From Rhytidiadelphus loreus (taxonomy: Eukaryota > Streptophyta > Bryopsida > Hypnales > Hylocomiaceae), in assembly GCA_947034895.1 (NCBI GenBank), contig OX344761.1, positions 29,586,863 to 29,650,862 of the forward strand: a DNA stretch of 64,000 nt, read 5' to 3'. Shown piece after piece: positions 35,471 through 48,511 of the stretch. Position 1 is the stretch's first letter. The number at the start of each line of letters is the position of its first letter. A model generated the notes under the pieces. It saw only the letters and a list, made by a program, of their open reading frames with translations. It was not told where the DNA came from and searched no databases. Made by a program: the position numbers and the translations under genes.

Positions 35471-36634
35471 TGAGATGAAAGTTACTAAATGGGTAGGGTG
35501 CATGAAGGAAAGGTAGTGGGCATGAAAGCTACTAAATGTTATGATTGCAATCATGAAGCTCTTTACACCCATAGGATGGATGAAACTCACAAAATAGGGA
35601 TGGATAGAAACTCATTTCATCATCTACAAGTTTGTATATTCATCCAAAATGGAGAGATGTGGTATTTTTGGCAAATTTTGTAACAATTTAGTGCTTTCAT
35701 CCATTGAAAAAAGAAGGAATATAATACCATCAATATTTTCTTGAGCAATTTTTGCTCAAATAAAAACCTTGGGGTGGGGGTGATTGTAACATAAATTAAT
35801 CATATGATGTGGATGTGGATTGTTTGGAAGGGAGGGGGAAGAAAAACTCTCAAGGTCCATGGCTTGTCTTCGAGGGGCTGACCATTGGAGACCAAGGCCT
35901 TCAGAGGTAGTGTAAAGTGAGAGGACGGTAAAAAAGTGTCTAATCTATTGTTTTAGTATATGTTTTATATTAGGGCAACTCATAATGTGAGTTCTTTTTA
36001 AATTATTGGCTATGAACCTTTCAGCCCAAGATTCCCACGGAATTGTTATGAAGCCCACTTCCTCAGATGGCCTTCACTACAATTCTAGGGGACCTAAAAA
36101 TCTTTTTCATTTTTTTGCCATGCTAGGCAAAAGTGTTGGCCACATCATTCTCTCCCTTGGACTTAAGAATTTCAATTGTAATGTTACATTCCTTGATCTT
36201 CTCAATTTTGAAAGCTTTCTTTGCTTGAAAACTTGCTATCTTTTCACTTCTATTGTAAGCAAATCCCATAAGGAAAAATTTGGGGCCAACAATGGGTTGC
36301 GAGTTTGGAGTGATAGTAGTGCAATTATAGGGAAAAAGTAATTAATTAATTTTTAATAATTTTTCGGGGGGAATCCAACGTGGCGTTACTAGTGACACAT
36401 CAACTTTATGTTAGATTGGCGATTTGAAATTTTATTTATATTCCAATTAAGAATATTTAAAAATTATTTTGATTTCCCTGTTATTGCACTGCATCCAGAA
36501 TTTAAACAATTTTGTAATAGTCTTGTTGCTTTAGATTTTTTGTAATGTTATATAACATTCTCAAAGGACAAAAAATAGTAACGAAGGAATGTTCTTCCAT
36601 TGGATACTTTGGGGGGATTGAATTTAAGATTTAC
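35471..36634. other. A+T-rich intergenic DNA, nothing recognised
   Basis: An open frame of about 110 codons (36006-36341) lacks an ATG start and resembles nothing known to me. Confidence 0.45.
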
Positions 36635-36900
36635 TTAACACCTAAAATATTGTTGTAATTAGTGCCCAAAATTGCTTCAAAATACCGGTATCCAAAGCAA
36701 GGCTAAAATCTTTGTCTATGTTTATTTTCTAACAAATCCAACTATAGGATCTTTTAGTTAACTTGTTCAAGTAAATCCTCCCAAAATTTTAGAGTAAAAA
36801 TCCCCAACGATTGCAAGTTCAATGTGTCTAAAGTTCAAAGGATAGAGTTTGGTCTCAACATCTTTAGAAAAAAAAAATGTCCCCTAAGTTGATTGTTTTA
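36635..36900 (-). mobile_element. End of a further TTAA element subfamily
   Basis: TTAACACCTAAAATATTG, then CAAAGCAAGGCTAAAATCTT, then ATAGGATC.TTTAGTTAACTTGTT, matches the reverse complement of the right end of 5107-6007. The far end was not found. Confidence 0.5.
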
Positions 36901-39340
36901 GTCAATATGTTTGGAAGATGGGTTGAAAATATTTGTAAAAAAAATTTTACCAATTTTTTTTTCATATTCATCTTTAAGAAAATTATAAGTGGAATTGTGG
37001 AAGGTGGTATTGTATGAAAGAAGAAAACAAAATTGCTAATAACTTTGATAAGAATTGAGAATTGTAAATCCCAATGGCAAGAAAATTCAAGTATTCAACA
37101 TGTTTCCCATGCTTTTGTTTTTATTGATTTTCAAAATGGTAATTTATATTTGTACAAAATCAACCCTAGGCTCTCATATTCAAAGAGTGTACTTTCTAGG
37201 TAAGAATGTGCATAACTTGGTTTAAGTAATAGGATCAAAAGTAGGTGTTTTATACCAAGGTTTCCTTTCACTAATGACCCCCTAAAAACCATTGCCCAAT
37301 CTAAATTTAGATTGTTAAATCTCCAACAACCATTAATTTTTTTTTAAATATTTTTGTGCCTTTAAAAACACTATACATTGACGCTATGGAAACCTACCTG
37401 AAATCCTGCTAATCCACTCCAAGGCCTTGATTCTATTGGATCTAATAAATTCAAACTTGGATTTGTTCTATGTACTACACTTGAAACCAATAAACACTAT
37501 AGATGCATGAATGAAAAGAACAAACTCATCTATTTAAGAAAAATTCTGCCCAATTATACTTATTAAGTATTATTAGAAAATGAGTTTTTCATGTAGCTTC
37601 TCATAAATAGTTTTGTAGGTTATGATTATATATAGTGATAAATCATTGTATACCTCCAACAAATCAATAGTAATACCTAGAATATGCACATATTACACCT
37701 TTTAGGTGCACAGTAATAAACATGATAAACATGTTGCTTTTCCTCCAATTCACATGTGAAAAACAAAAGGGGAACACATGTCATTCTCCCATTGGTTGTT
37801 AAGCTTTCACATAAATTCTCAAAGGTATACACATGTAATTTTTATACTAATTGTAAAATTTGAGCACATTGTAATAAACACTTGTGAAATGAATTCATGA
37901 ATTGTGCTTGTGAGTAGTGAGTACACACAAAATCCTTTTCTTGGAACTTGAATGTTTGGATTGCAATCAATATGGGATATATATCAATTGCCGTATATAT
38001 TTCATATATATACATATGAATCGTGTGGATACATGTATATTCCATATATTTTTGTATGTATTTTGTATGAATTTTGTATTTTGTATGTATTATATATTTT
38101 CTAGTCCATATTGTACCTTGTATCTATATTTGGTATTCCAAAGTGTCAAACCCTAACTGCTTGACAATCAAGATCGTTTGTTCGACGAACAATCAATGGC
38201 TACCTTTTTTCCCATCTCATCATCTAATTGATGACAATAGAGGGGGAGGGAGGAGATTGCAAAAACAATAGGTGGATGCATCTTTTGGGTGCATAATGAT
38301 AAATCATTGTATATTTTCTAATCAATGAAGAACATTACATGTGTTCATTGCAACCTAAATAAAATTAGCCATGAGAAAGTATTTTTTTGACCCACTCAAA
38401 ACAATCTTATAAAAATATGGCATCCAAAGTGAACAATCATTTTGGGATGAAGGGAGTACTAAGTTATTTCCTAGAGTTCCTTTTTGATAACTTTTTGGCA
38501 AAAATTACTTGCTTTTAATGATGTCTACTTTGTAGCAAAAAAGGGGAGAAAGTGGATGGAACCATAAAAAAACATTTTCACAAGATACAATGTTCAACAA
38601 TTTTGTAATGAAGTGTATGAGGTTTAGAGAATATTATGGGTGAAATGATGTAAGTCAGTAGACTCTCTTAGAATGCATTTTAGTACATTACATGAATAAA
38701 TCATGAATTTTCAAAGTCCTCAAAATAGATGTACCCAAATGCAATCCTAAGTTTTCATAAATAGAGATTGTAAATTTTAGGCAAGAATTTATGGGGGGCA
38801 ATTTGAGAAAGGGGTCACAATTAGGTATTGTTTCCTAAACAAGAAAACAAAATAAAAATCATTGGTTATGAGGAGTGAGTTTGCAAGAGTACATTTGACA
38901 TTTAGAATTTTGTGCAATAAGAAAGAATATATCGTGAGAAAGTGTAATTAGAGTTGGAGACAAAAAGATCCATTCCTCATTGAGATGCTTCCTTAACATA
39001 GTAAATACTTCAACAAATTTTACAACTAACTACAATCATATTCTAAAAGCTATGAAAGAGAGACACAAGGTATTAAATTTTGAGGCATATCAAACAACAA
39101 GAAGCAATAATAAAAACACTTAGACTTAATAAATGAAAGTCACAATAAGAAGGCTTTGAAAGTTGTTATAAATTCACCACCAATTTAAAACCAATTCATT
39201 CTTGATTTGAGTCACTTCAAGTTACAAAAAGCAATTTAGAGTCAAAACAATGTTGTTGGATGTTGATGAGCATCACACATGCCTTGGGAATTATAAGTGC
39301 AAAATTATACTTTGGCAAGGGTTAAGAGGATGGTAGGATA
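36901..39340. other. A+T-rich intergenic DNA
   Basis: No gene. It includes TATATA-rich runs (about 37975-38100), a CCCTAACTGC fragment with a nearby GTTCGACGAAC palindrome (38148-38200), and one Stowaway-like end (38433-38459). Confidence 0.45.
38433..38459. repeat. Solitary Stowaway-like terminus
   Basis: CATTTTGGGATGAAGGGAGTAC closely resembles the right end of plant Stowaway elements (…GGGAGTA). No matching left end was found within a few hundred bases. Confidence 0.4.
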
Positions 39341-39593
39341 GGAAATTTCATTAAAATGGTGATAATCCATATGCCATTTTCGAACCACACAGTGTAAACT
39401 ACAAAATGTGCCATCTAGGATAGGTATAAATTTCAGACCATGAGGTCTAGACTGTAAAAGTGCCATTTAGGACATGCATAGTTTTTAGACTGCAAAAAGT
39501 GCCATTTAGAATAGGTATAGATTTTAGATTGCGAGGTCTAGATCTGAAAAGTGCCAAAGGTTGTTGAATGGCGTCATTTTAATGAAATTCCCC
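39341..39593. mobile_element. Small element with AATTTCATTAAAATGG ends, 253 bp
   Basis: GGAAATTTCATTAAAATGG at the left and GTCATTTTAATGAAATTCCCC at the right are inverted copies. The inside repeats a roughly 55-bp phrase three times (GTGCCAT.TAGGA...TAGATTTTAGA...GAGGTCTAG). Related copies at 45571 and 48343. Confidence 0.7.
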
Positions 39594-40197
39594 ATCAGGG
39601 AAATGGCTTACATTTCAATTTTTTTTAATACATCCCCCTTTTTAACTTCCAAAATATATATATATAGTTTTCAAAATAATTTTTGTGGAGAATGGACTCT
39701 CCATAAAAAATAAAAAAGGTTCAAGTGAGGAATGGACTTCAGTTTTGTCCACATCTCTAACTTATTACTTACAAGGAGTTCCCAGTCAGTGTAGGCTAGG
39801 CTACGAGAGGAGAGGCGCGCTTTCCTCTTTTGGCCATTTTTTTGACCTGGACCAAGCGAGTCTTGTTCACAACTGTCCATCTTGGTCAGTGTGCATTGAT
39901 ACTTCTGTCTCTTTATGTAGAACAAGGGAACATAATCTTAATGGTATCTTTGGGAGACGATGCTTGCTTGCCAATACTTTTATTACTGAATCAGAAGCTG
40001 GGCATCCAAAACTATTTGAAATTGGACTTTGTCCATGTGTTTCAAAATAAAAATAAAAAAAGATAAGAAAAATAAGAAAAATAAAAAAATTTGAATCATA
40101 GAACTGAACCAGGTTGAAATACTGCAAAATTAATAGGGCAAAGTATGACTTGCGGGACTGAGCACTCTAAAATAAAATAAAAAAACAGAGACTATCA

Positions 40198-41059
40198 TTA
40201 ACCCCTAAAGGTCATATACTATGTTTTCACTAAAACTGCCATTTCTAATACAAGCACCAAATTTTAAATGAAAAACATTTTTGGACACATGTAACCGTAG
40301 GATCTTGTAGTAAAATAGTTAGAGAAGATGTGGAACAAATTTCAGAACTTTCCATTGTGTAGATTGCAAGATATTAACATTTGAAGTGACAAAAGTCATT
40401 TTTTTGGCCCCTGCAAAAAATTGGGCAGCTGCTGTTCACAAGGTCACATTTGTATGAAAAAATGTCCAAAATGGTGATTACTCTTTGGATTCATTCCTCA
40501 AATCAAGTTGGTTACATGCTTGAAAATTTTTAGATCATTTGTAATTGCACAACATATACTAGGAGAAAAATAGTAAGTAGATAGAAGTACAAAGTGCTTC
40601 AAAACACTAAATTGTTAAGAATTTAATTATAAAATTGAAAAATTCCAATCCCAACACTGGTAATGTAGTAATAAACAATTTGCATCATTTGTTTTTATTT
40701 TTTCAAAAGATATTATAAGTTAAATAAAGGACTCCAAAGTTTATTTTCGTAAATCAAAATGGAATGATTCAAAGCTTTCCATGTATATATAAATCCAGAA
40801 AATCATTTTATTTTAAAATGATTTTTAGAGAAGTTTTTTGGGCTGCCCAGACTACCCACCGACTGCTAAAAATGACATATCAAGCAATAACTTTTTAACC
40901 ATGTAGTAAAAAATTATGAAAATTATTGTGTCTTTAAGCTCTCCTTGGGCACACATTGTGTGGAATTTTCAAAGAAAAATAAATAAAAATTCCAACTGTA
41001 GTGAGCTGCCTAAAATTGCTATGTTGCCAAAAAAACGGTGTTTGGTCCTTAGGGGTTAA
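40198..41059 (-). mobile_element. CCCCTAAAGG-family TTAA element, 862 bp, minus orientation
   Basis: TTAACCCCTAAAGGTCATAT at the left and GGTCCTTAGGGGTTAA at the right. It contains the reverse complements of the landmarks seen at 54792 and 26079 (for example AGCTGCTGTTCACAAGGTCA and CTCTCCTTGGGCACA). No coding frame. Confidence 0.8.
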
Positions 41060-42504
41060 AAAATTTGTGCATACTTGATTTTGTTGGCTCTGGATTGAAT
41101 GGAAGGAGTAAAAGAGGCTTTGCATTAATAAAAGCTACATGTAAGGTAGACATACCTATTTCTTATTGTTGCACACAATTTCATCTTCATATACCAATGG
41201 AGTACATTTTAGAAGACAAATGTGCATCACTGGTACATGAGGGAGGAATTCTTGAACATAACATTGTTAACTGGGGGGGCTCTTTCCTTGTCATAGAAGG
41301 GATAATCCCCCCTTGATACTTGGGAGGGCATTATGCTGTAATCCTAGGCATCTAATTGGTTTAGTGAGGGTAATTTGAGTTAGCCTTGGTTGTCATCAAT
41401 TGGACAGATCATTCTCTTTTCCTATTCACAACACTTTGTCATTTTTATTATAATATTTCTTTCTCTTCACCTAGTAAGATTATTGGGGGCTCCTGCTTCT
41501 GGGGGGAGCAAAAGGGACTCCCTAGTAAAGATTAGCAATGTTATGAAGGGATGTGAATGCATGTGTCTAGCTTAAGGAAGTTTGAATATAATCTTATTTG
41601 AAATTTGTGCTTGTCTTAACCTTGCAATGCTTCTATAAGAGGACATTTTGTACGAAAAGCCTTTGGGATGGAAAAAAACATTTTTTCATCCAATTTTTGT
41701 TGGAAATTTGCTTAAACTCATTTTCCATAACTAGAGTTAGATTTTCCCTCCCAATGACATTTTTTGACTTTCCTACTAGAGAAATGAAAAATCTTCCAAT
41801 CACTATGTAGTGTATTTTAGCAACTTTTGCCCGTGCTCTTAATTTAAATCTTAGTCATAAAAGTGATGTTTTCTAAATTCAAGACCAACTAGTAAAATCA
41901 AGCTTGTTAAATTTAGTATCTACTAAAATTTGAAATTTCCTAAAATTCAATATTTTAGTGCAATTTGAACTTTGGACTTATAACCATGGAGTGTTGATTT
42001 TCTAATGACAAATCAATTTACTTTGTCATTCTAACACTTTAGACTTCTAAGCACGTTTTGTATTTGATATGATTTTTTAATTTTCAATTTCTATTGAAGA
42101 ATTCACTATAATTTCAAGTTTTCACAATATTGCTTGAAATATTTATGACTTACTAAAAACATGTGTTTACATCTCTAGAAAAGAAATGAAAAAACTTCAT
42201 TTATAAATAGTTGCAAAATCGGAGCATACAAAAAGAAGAACTTTGAAGTTTGAAAATGTGGTCATACGCTTTGTTCTTTTAGGATTAATGTAAGGTGCAA
42301 AGAAATTAGCCATATTAGATACATTTAGGGTACTCATGATGTTTTGGATGAGATCCATTAGTTGAAAGTTTAATCACAAAAACTAAAAAATGTAAATGTC
42401 CTTCACATTTGCAGAAAGTCCAAAGCTAACCCTTTAGCAATTTTATTATATATCATTATATAAGGTGGTGTGTGCTAAAACTGCCACTACTCTAGCAACG
42501 TCCT
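41060..42504. other. A+T-rich intergenic DNA, nothing recognised
   Basis: The short open frames at 41065-41316 and 41598-41810 resemble no family I know and have ordinary A+T-rich composition. Confidence 0.45.
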
Positions 42505-42724
42505 TTAACCCTTAAGCACTCCGATGTCCATATTTTGGACGATGAATAGAGGCTTTGCAAGCGTTGTTTCATCCAACTACCTTCTCATTCATCCAATGTA
42601 ACACTTAAATCTTGAAAAGATAACCTTTTCTTATCCCCAAGTTCATGAAATTTTGGTAAATCATATTACTATAAGCAAAAATATGGCAAAAATTTGAAAA
42701 AGGATTGAGGCGCTAAGGGGTTAA
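42505..42724. mobile_element. 220-bp TTAA element with TTAACCCTTAAGCACTC terminus
   Basis: TTAACCCTTAAGCACTCCGA at the left and GAGGCGCTAAGGGGTTAA at the right are inverted copies (about 14 bp). The terminus closely resembles animal piggyBac-type termini (TTAACCCTTTGC-like), from general knowledge of that superfamily. Non-coding. Confidence 0.68.
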
Positions 42725-42899
42725 TACATTCCATTGGTACGTAGTTGTAGTTCCGATGTGTGTACAGGGAACATTTGAGGGTGGATTACAATTTTGGAGC
42801 ACCCCCAATTCTAAACTTATTAAAAAAAACACAATCAAATCACTGAATCCAAGTGAATTAGGTGCAGCTTCTTCTGGCGTTTTTCAAGGAAATTTTTTC

Positions 42900-44620
42900 T
42901 GAGAAATGATTTGAGCTGTGCAAGCAAACCTCCTGAAAATCCGGGTCGGTGGTGAGAACCTGGACGCTTCATGAACCCCCTCCACCTTAGCCTTAACTCA
43001 TGATGTCATTTCTACCTTTTGATGGGAGAAGAACGTCAGTCAGAGCCAGCTCTCCTTCAGCTCCTTCAAGTTCCCTGACGAGAAGTCGAGTACCGTTTCC
43101 GCTCCTTAATGAAAACCACCCTAACCCACGTGTCATGCTAATCCCCATGTCCCACCGCCCCTCCAGGACGCTCCTAATTCTCCACGCTATCCCAGGCACG
43201 ACATTTAATTAGCAGCAACTGAAATCTGACTCGCGTCAGGAAATCCAGTCTCTTGCAATCTAGATCCACAAGCCAAGCCAAGCCAAAGCCAAGCCAAAGC
43301 AAGGCAAGGCAAGGCAACGCAAGGCAACGCAAGGCTTGGTCCCATGATCCAATGGTCCCCACTCGCCAGTACGGAAGAGCGAGGGAAGCCGCAGATCTAG
43401 CTCCAATGCTGTGTGCCAACTCCCAAGTGTGTGTGACCATAGATGCCAGGCCTACTTGCTGCCCCAATGCAGGCAGTCTGCAGTCGTCCGCACTAATGAT
43501 CCAGTAGATCATGTCTGTCTGTACAAGTGGGTCCTTGCAATTGCAGCAGCAGGGAGCTTATCAAGTTCAGAAGCGCTTCCATCGCCTTGCGAATCGAACA
43601 GCTTCAAATCGACGACTAGCTAAGCTTAGACTGTTCAGAGCAGTGCAGTGGAGTGTTACCGATAGATAGATAGATAGAATTGAAGTGGGTCCCGGTTCTT
43701 CCTTCCTTGCGCGGCAACCCTACTTGTGGGGTTCAGACTTTGCGAGTCAAGCTAGTCATGAATGATGTCTCTTGCTTGCTTGTTGAAATTGCAGGTGCAC
43801 CGCTTATCACGCTTATCACGGCCAAGCATGTGGCCCAGCTTTCGATGTGGGTGGGCAAGACTTGCATGCAAGCAGGATCATATCGGAGAATAGATTCGAT
43901 CGCCACCGCAGGAGACTTCAACTTGCGGCAGAAAGCTTGCAGGTACTCACGTACTAGCTTTGTGGATTCTTTGCATGCCCTAGCTTTGTCCCCTTGGTGC
44001 TCATCTCGCCTGCAAACCTCACTTCAGTGGGCTTTAATTGTTGTTAGAGGCTCTAATGGCGATCGGCGTTGCCACTGCATCCCTAGTTAGTTGGTTGGTT
44101 AGTTAGTTAATCAAGGCTAGGCCAAAATTACTATTAGCTAGATCGAACTTCTCTGCAACAAGGTTGATGTGAGAGGTTCCGTCGCCGGCCAAGGAACAGT
44201 AATCAAGCTTGGTGTGGTTAGTCACTTACCACTCGTATATATATGTCCAGATGTAACTTTTTATGATCGCGTGGTAAGATAGAAATCTGCGAGTGTAGTA
44301 TGCTGTCGGTCTATGTAGTTTGGCGCCAGGATCAATGAAGATATGATTGCTTACCGTTAAAATGGCTTTTGGTTAATGAGACATCACGAACCTCTGTTGA
44401 AAAGGAAATTTAGGGCTCTATCAACCGGGTTTTGTGCTGCAAGAGGAATCCAGCATTCGAACGGCTAGTTAAGTTGTTCAGAATTTGAAGTAACTTAGAG
44501 TGTGTGTGCATAGCTCCCAATTCTACCCTATAACCACTGTTTGTGTCTCTACCCGAGATCGTGAACTCTGCACAGCTGCTCGTGGTCATTTCTCCAGCCT
44601 TTGCGAAATTAGACATTTAA
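42900..44620. other. GC-richer tract, possible unrecognised transcript
   Basis: Composition rises between two A+T-rich regions. It holds a CAAGCCAAAG/CAAGGCAACG simple repeat (43264-43336), GATA microsatellite (43661-43678) and acceptor-like TTGAAATTGCAG|GT (43784-43797) and GCTTGCAG|GT (43936-43944). Open frames of about 110-136 codons exist, but the longest (43680-44090) starts at TTG rather than ATG and resembles nothing known. It may be a non-coding or multi-exon gene. Confidence 0.35.
43264..43336. repeat. Degenerate AAGCC/AAGGC simple repeat
   Basis: Successive CAAGCCAAGCCAAAGC, then CAAGGCAAGGCAACGCAAGG, a purine-rich 5-6-bp periodic tract. Confidence 0.85.
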
Positions 44621-45570
44621 GAAGGTAGTGTGCAGCAAGCTGAATATGTCCATGTAGATCTATTTAAGTCTCAACTAATTTTCCAATAAGCCAACTAAGT
44701 CTCTTAATTAAAACTGTTCCTGCATAGGTGAACATTAATTTTATTTCTGGAAGGTAGGCTCAACACTTGTAGATTGGAACGTACCGTGTAAGAAAAGCGG
44801 TCAGTTAAAGGACCCCTTCTCAGTGAATTGAATGTTTTACATCAATGAGCTTAGAAGCTGAGAGAAATTGAATGACAATTCAGACATATTAAGGCTAGCT
44901 AGTGTCCGCTTCAATTCAGATCGCCTTACGCATGCCGAATGGCATCATGAAGGAAACAGAGTGCCACAAGCTAGTACGATCGATGAGATAATCAACTCTT
45001 CTTTCAAGGAATAGCTGAGATATCATTGAGTTCTTCGATAATTCGGAGGTAGTCGACCATGTGCGTATCGCGTGCTGAACGATCGACTGAGGAGTGAGTG
45101 AGGAGAGCTGTTCTCTGAAATTCAGGTCAAAATTCTGCATTCCGAAGAAAGATGAGCAAACTAGCAAGTAATTTCAATGTGACATATATTCCAGTCAATC
45201 ATGTCTGTACTGGGCTATCACAAGAGACGGATCCCTCTAAGTGGCGCACTAGCGTTGGACCTTGTAGAAAATGCTTGAACGTATTATTCGTCAACAATGG
45301 TTAAACAATACTTGGAAAAATTTGAATTCATCAAGAGACCCCAAACAAATTAGCTAGAAATACAAAATTAATCATTGAAGGAAAGGAGACAGATTTTGTC
45401 CCTTTATTCCCATGTGGATGGTAATTAAGAAATTCTCTTCTCCTAGGCACTTATAGCACTAGTTTAGAGTACTCCCAAAGAAATATCCAATAGTTTTGTT
45501 GCATATGGGGTAGTATTAAGAGTGTAGGAGTACTATGACTATATGACGTTTTAGTATTTATCCTAAACAT
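44621..45570. other. Intergenic DNA of intermediate composition, nothing recognised
   Basis: No protein family or element end seen. Confidence 0.4.
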
Positions 45571-45725
45571 GGAATTTTTTGTTAAAATGGCATATGAAAT
45601 GCACCATTATTCTATTCCTTTTTTAGCCCTAAAGTTTAGGACAAGTATAGATTTTAGACTGCATGGTTTGAACTATAAAGCGTCAAGTTTATTTTGTGGA
45701 ATACCACCATTTTAATGAAATATTG
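45571..45725. mobile_element. Diverged relative of the AATTTCATTAAAATGG elements
   Basis: GGAATTTTTTGTTAAAATGG at the left and CCATTTTAATGAAATATT at the right, with the shared internal phrase AGTATAGATTTTAGACTGCA. About 155 bp. Confidence 0.5.
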
Positions 45726-47984
45726 GTTAAACCTATAAAAACAAGGTACTGAAAATAAGTAGAATGCTACAAATAATATTTTTTTCAAAAAATAGATATA
45801 AGAAAATTTCAAGAAAATACATTTTTTGATGTTTTCATTTTTAGAAAATTACAAAAGCATTTATTAAAAAAAACTCATCATATTTAGCAATTTGAAGGAA
45901 CTTCTAGTCAACCGGTTTTATCTTAAGAAAAAGAAAACCATGATTCTTGCATTGATACAATGGAAGTGTACTTTGAGCACTTTTGGAAGATGAAAATTTA
46001 GAAGTCAGAGTTCTTTGTACTCATAGATGACCTCAAATCTTTTTTTTCAGATCCAGATTTGTTTTTAGGAACACAATAATACTAGAACTCCCTGAAAATG
46101 ACAAAAATGGCAAAAATGATTTTCAACCAAAGCTGCTTTTTGAAAACTATGAAAATAACTAAGTAAGTTGCAAATAGCCTACTTGGTGCGGGGTGGGCAT
46201 CTCACCTTTCATTTTGCATAGGATTGAATAGAATGTCATCAAACTATCAGGTTCTAAACAGGTACTAGATTTAAGAGATGATGAGTGATGCAATAAACAA
46301 TTGCTCCGACGCACTGATAGACTTAAAAGAAGCGGACTTTCCATTATATATGTAGGTGGCAATTAATTGTGAAAGATTTTCCAAGCAATCTGAAGTTGAC
46401 AAACTAAACTAAACCTCGACCGAATAGCAAATCGTCATGCAGTCATGTCGCGCCGATGCAATTGTATCATGCGTCCGAATTCCAAGTCTTTGAAAGTGTT
46501 GCATATACAAGAAATACTGGTATCAATTCAAAGCAGGAAGGAGGTCTTGCTAACTTGACACGCATCTGTGCAGTGACGTCAATCTAAGCACATTGCTGTG
46601 GAGATTTAATGAAGCTCTAGTATAGCTAGCTGACTGTTGTTTGTGTTTGATCGACAGTCTCCTTCACTTCCGCAGCTGAGTTACCCATTATTCAATGCAT
46701 CGATCTCCCGCTTAGAGCAACGAACTGCCAGCACCCTCTGCACAGCTTTGTCCGCTTGCGCAGTGTCGAACGTCCATTTAGCTCTTGCTACATTAATTCC
46801 CAGAGTGGTTAATTGGCTGTTTAGTTGGCTTTGTCGCCTGCTGCTGCAGGTACACTTCTATTCAGTGTTACTTCTGAAATAGTGTTACTCCGACAAACCT
46901 GGGGTCACACTAAATAGAGCTTTTATCATCCATTACTGTAGACTGTACTTCATGGTGTCCTATACATTGCAAACACCATAAATGGCAAAGACCATACTAT
47001 ATTGGTAATTGTAACACTATTCTTAATAAAAAGAAAAGCTCTATCACTAAATAGTGTGGATTCTTTTTAAATCATGGGACACTTAACCAAATGATCTCAA
47101 ATACTATAATGATATATATATAGAGAGAGGACCACACTAAATAGTATGAAGAGTGTAGCTATCGGCGGTGGAAGTGCCCTATTTGGTCGATTCCCACTTC
47201 TCACCAGCCACACTGATATAGTGGCCCGCTGGTTGGTCTTCTAGCTCGCCAGCATCTCCGATCCTGCTACCTCATGGGCATTCTCTTTCCAGCAGCATTC
47301 TGTGGAAACATACTTGAGGTCGGATAATAGGTTGCAATATGTTCATCTTTTTAATTGAACACAAGCTAAGATCGTTCAGTTCCATTATACTCCGAGGCGA
47401 ATACTCTGGATATTAATCGATACTTTTCCAGTCGAGCATTTGGAAACGTTCCAGTTCTAGTTCTAGCTAGTTTCTTGAGCCTTGTTCAGTTCAATGTCAC
47501 AATTTCGACGCTCTGAATCGCGTCAGTATTAACAATATTGACGTTTATTTGAGTAAAACTATGCATGGGATTGCTAGCATTACTAAAAAACTAAATCGCA
47601 ACATTCGTCTTGTATGAATCCTGGGGCCTGCAAACTTGGTGATCCACCTTTATAATCCTGGGGCCTGCAAACTTGGAATATGGATGCTAGGGTCACGAAA
47701 AATAAGGATTGAAATGGAGGCGTTTGATCTTTCAAGACTTTAGAGATCACATTAGGCTTACTAACAGTGCCTCCCCGCCCCTTTTGCTGACCCACAATCT
47801 TGGTCTCCTCGACATTGTCAAACGGAATTGAATATGAGGGAAAACGCTATATACCTCCAGCATGGGGACAATTGGCAGTCAAGAGCGCAGTCTTTGTCGA
47901 GTGCCACTTGTCACCGTCTGAATTAAGACTCTAGCGAGTGGGACCGGGGATCGGTTGTCGAACATTTAGCTTATGGTGGATACA
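45726..47984. other. Mixed intergenic DNA, no recognised gene
   Basis: 46400-47984 is GC-richer than the surrounding desert. A branch/acceptor-like CTGCTGCTGCAG|GTACAC is at 46840-46856. A near-repeat ATCCTGGGGCCTGCAAACTTGG occurs twice, about 38 bp apart (47617, 47656). No coding frame resembles a known family. Confidence 0.35.
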
Positions 47985-48177
47985 GCGTGCGACATGTGGA
48001 TGTAAGCAGGAGGAAACTTCGGAAGTTGAGTGAAAATCTCTTCCCCACTAAGCTTACTGTAGCTCGGACTGCATTTCTAACGTGCCGTACCCAGTGTGAA
48101 AATTTGAAGCAGGCCTGTAAGCTGGGTGTTTACTTATCTAGCGCAAATTCTAGATATCAATACTTCCAGTGATTGAA
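47985..48177. repeat. Segmental duplication, copy 1 (empty site)
   Basis: CATGTGGATGTAAGCAGGAG... through CAATACTTCCAGTGATTGAA is repeated at 48213-48511 with scattered substitutions. This copy lacks the 117-bp insertion carried by copy 2. Confidence 0.88.
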
Positions 48178-48212
48178 AGTGTTCCCACTGGCAACCTCTA
48201 GCTCTCCGAATG

Positions 48213-48511
48213 TGGATGTAAGCGAATGGAAACTTCGGAAGTTGAGTGAAAATCTCTTCCCACTACAGTACTGTAGCTTGGACTGCATTTCTATCGTGCC
48301 GTTCCCAGTGTGAAAATTTGAAGCCTGTAATAATAAGTTAGATAGGCAATTTCGTTAAAATGGCGGTATTCCAGTATAATGGCACTGCATTTGTTAGAAA
48401 ATAACACTACATTCCGGTAAAATGGCAAAAAACTGCCGCCATTTTAAAGAAATTGCCTATTTAGGTGCTTACTTATCTAGCGCAAATTCTAGAAATCAAT
48501 ACTTTTAGTGA
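48213..48511. repeat. Segmental duplication, copy 2 (filled site)
   Basis: Same sequence as 47985-48177 but longer, because a 117-bp inverted-repeat element interrupts it. The shared flanks are AAGCCTGTAA to the left and TTACTTATCTAGCGCAAATT to the right. Confidence 0.88.
48343..48459. mobile_element. 117-bp element with TAGGCAATTTC ends
   Basis: TAGGCAATTTCGTTAAAATG... and ...CATTTTAAAGAAATTGCCTA are near-perfect inverted repeats of about 25 bp. It is present in only one of two duplicated flanks, showing insertion after the duplication. Related to 39341 and 45571. Confidence 0.82.

Noticed and set aside
43680..44090. A 136-codon plus-strand frame in a GC-richer tract
   Set aside because: It begins with TTG, has no ATG near the start, no recognisable domain, and contains splice-acceptor-like sites.
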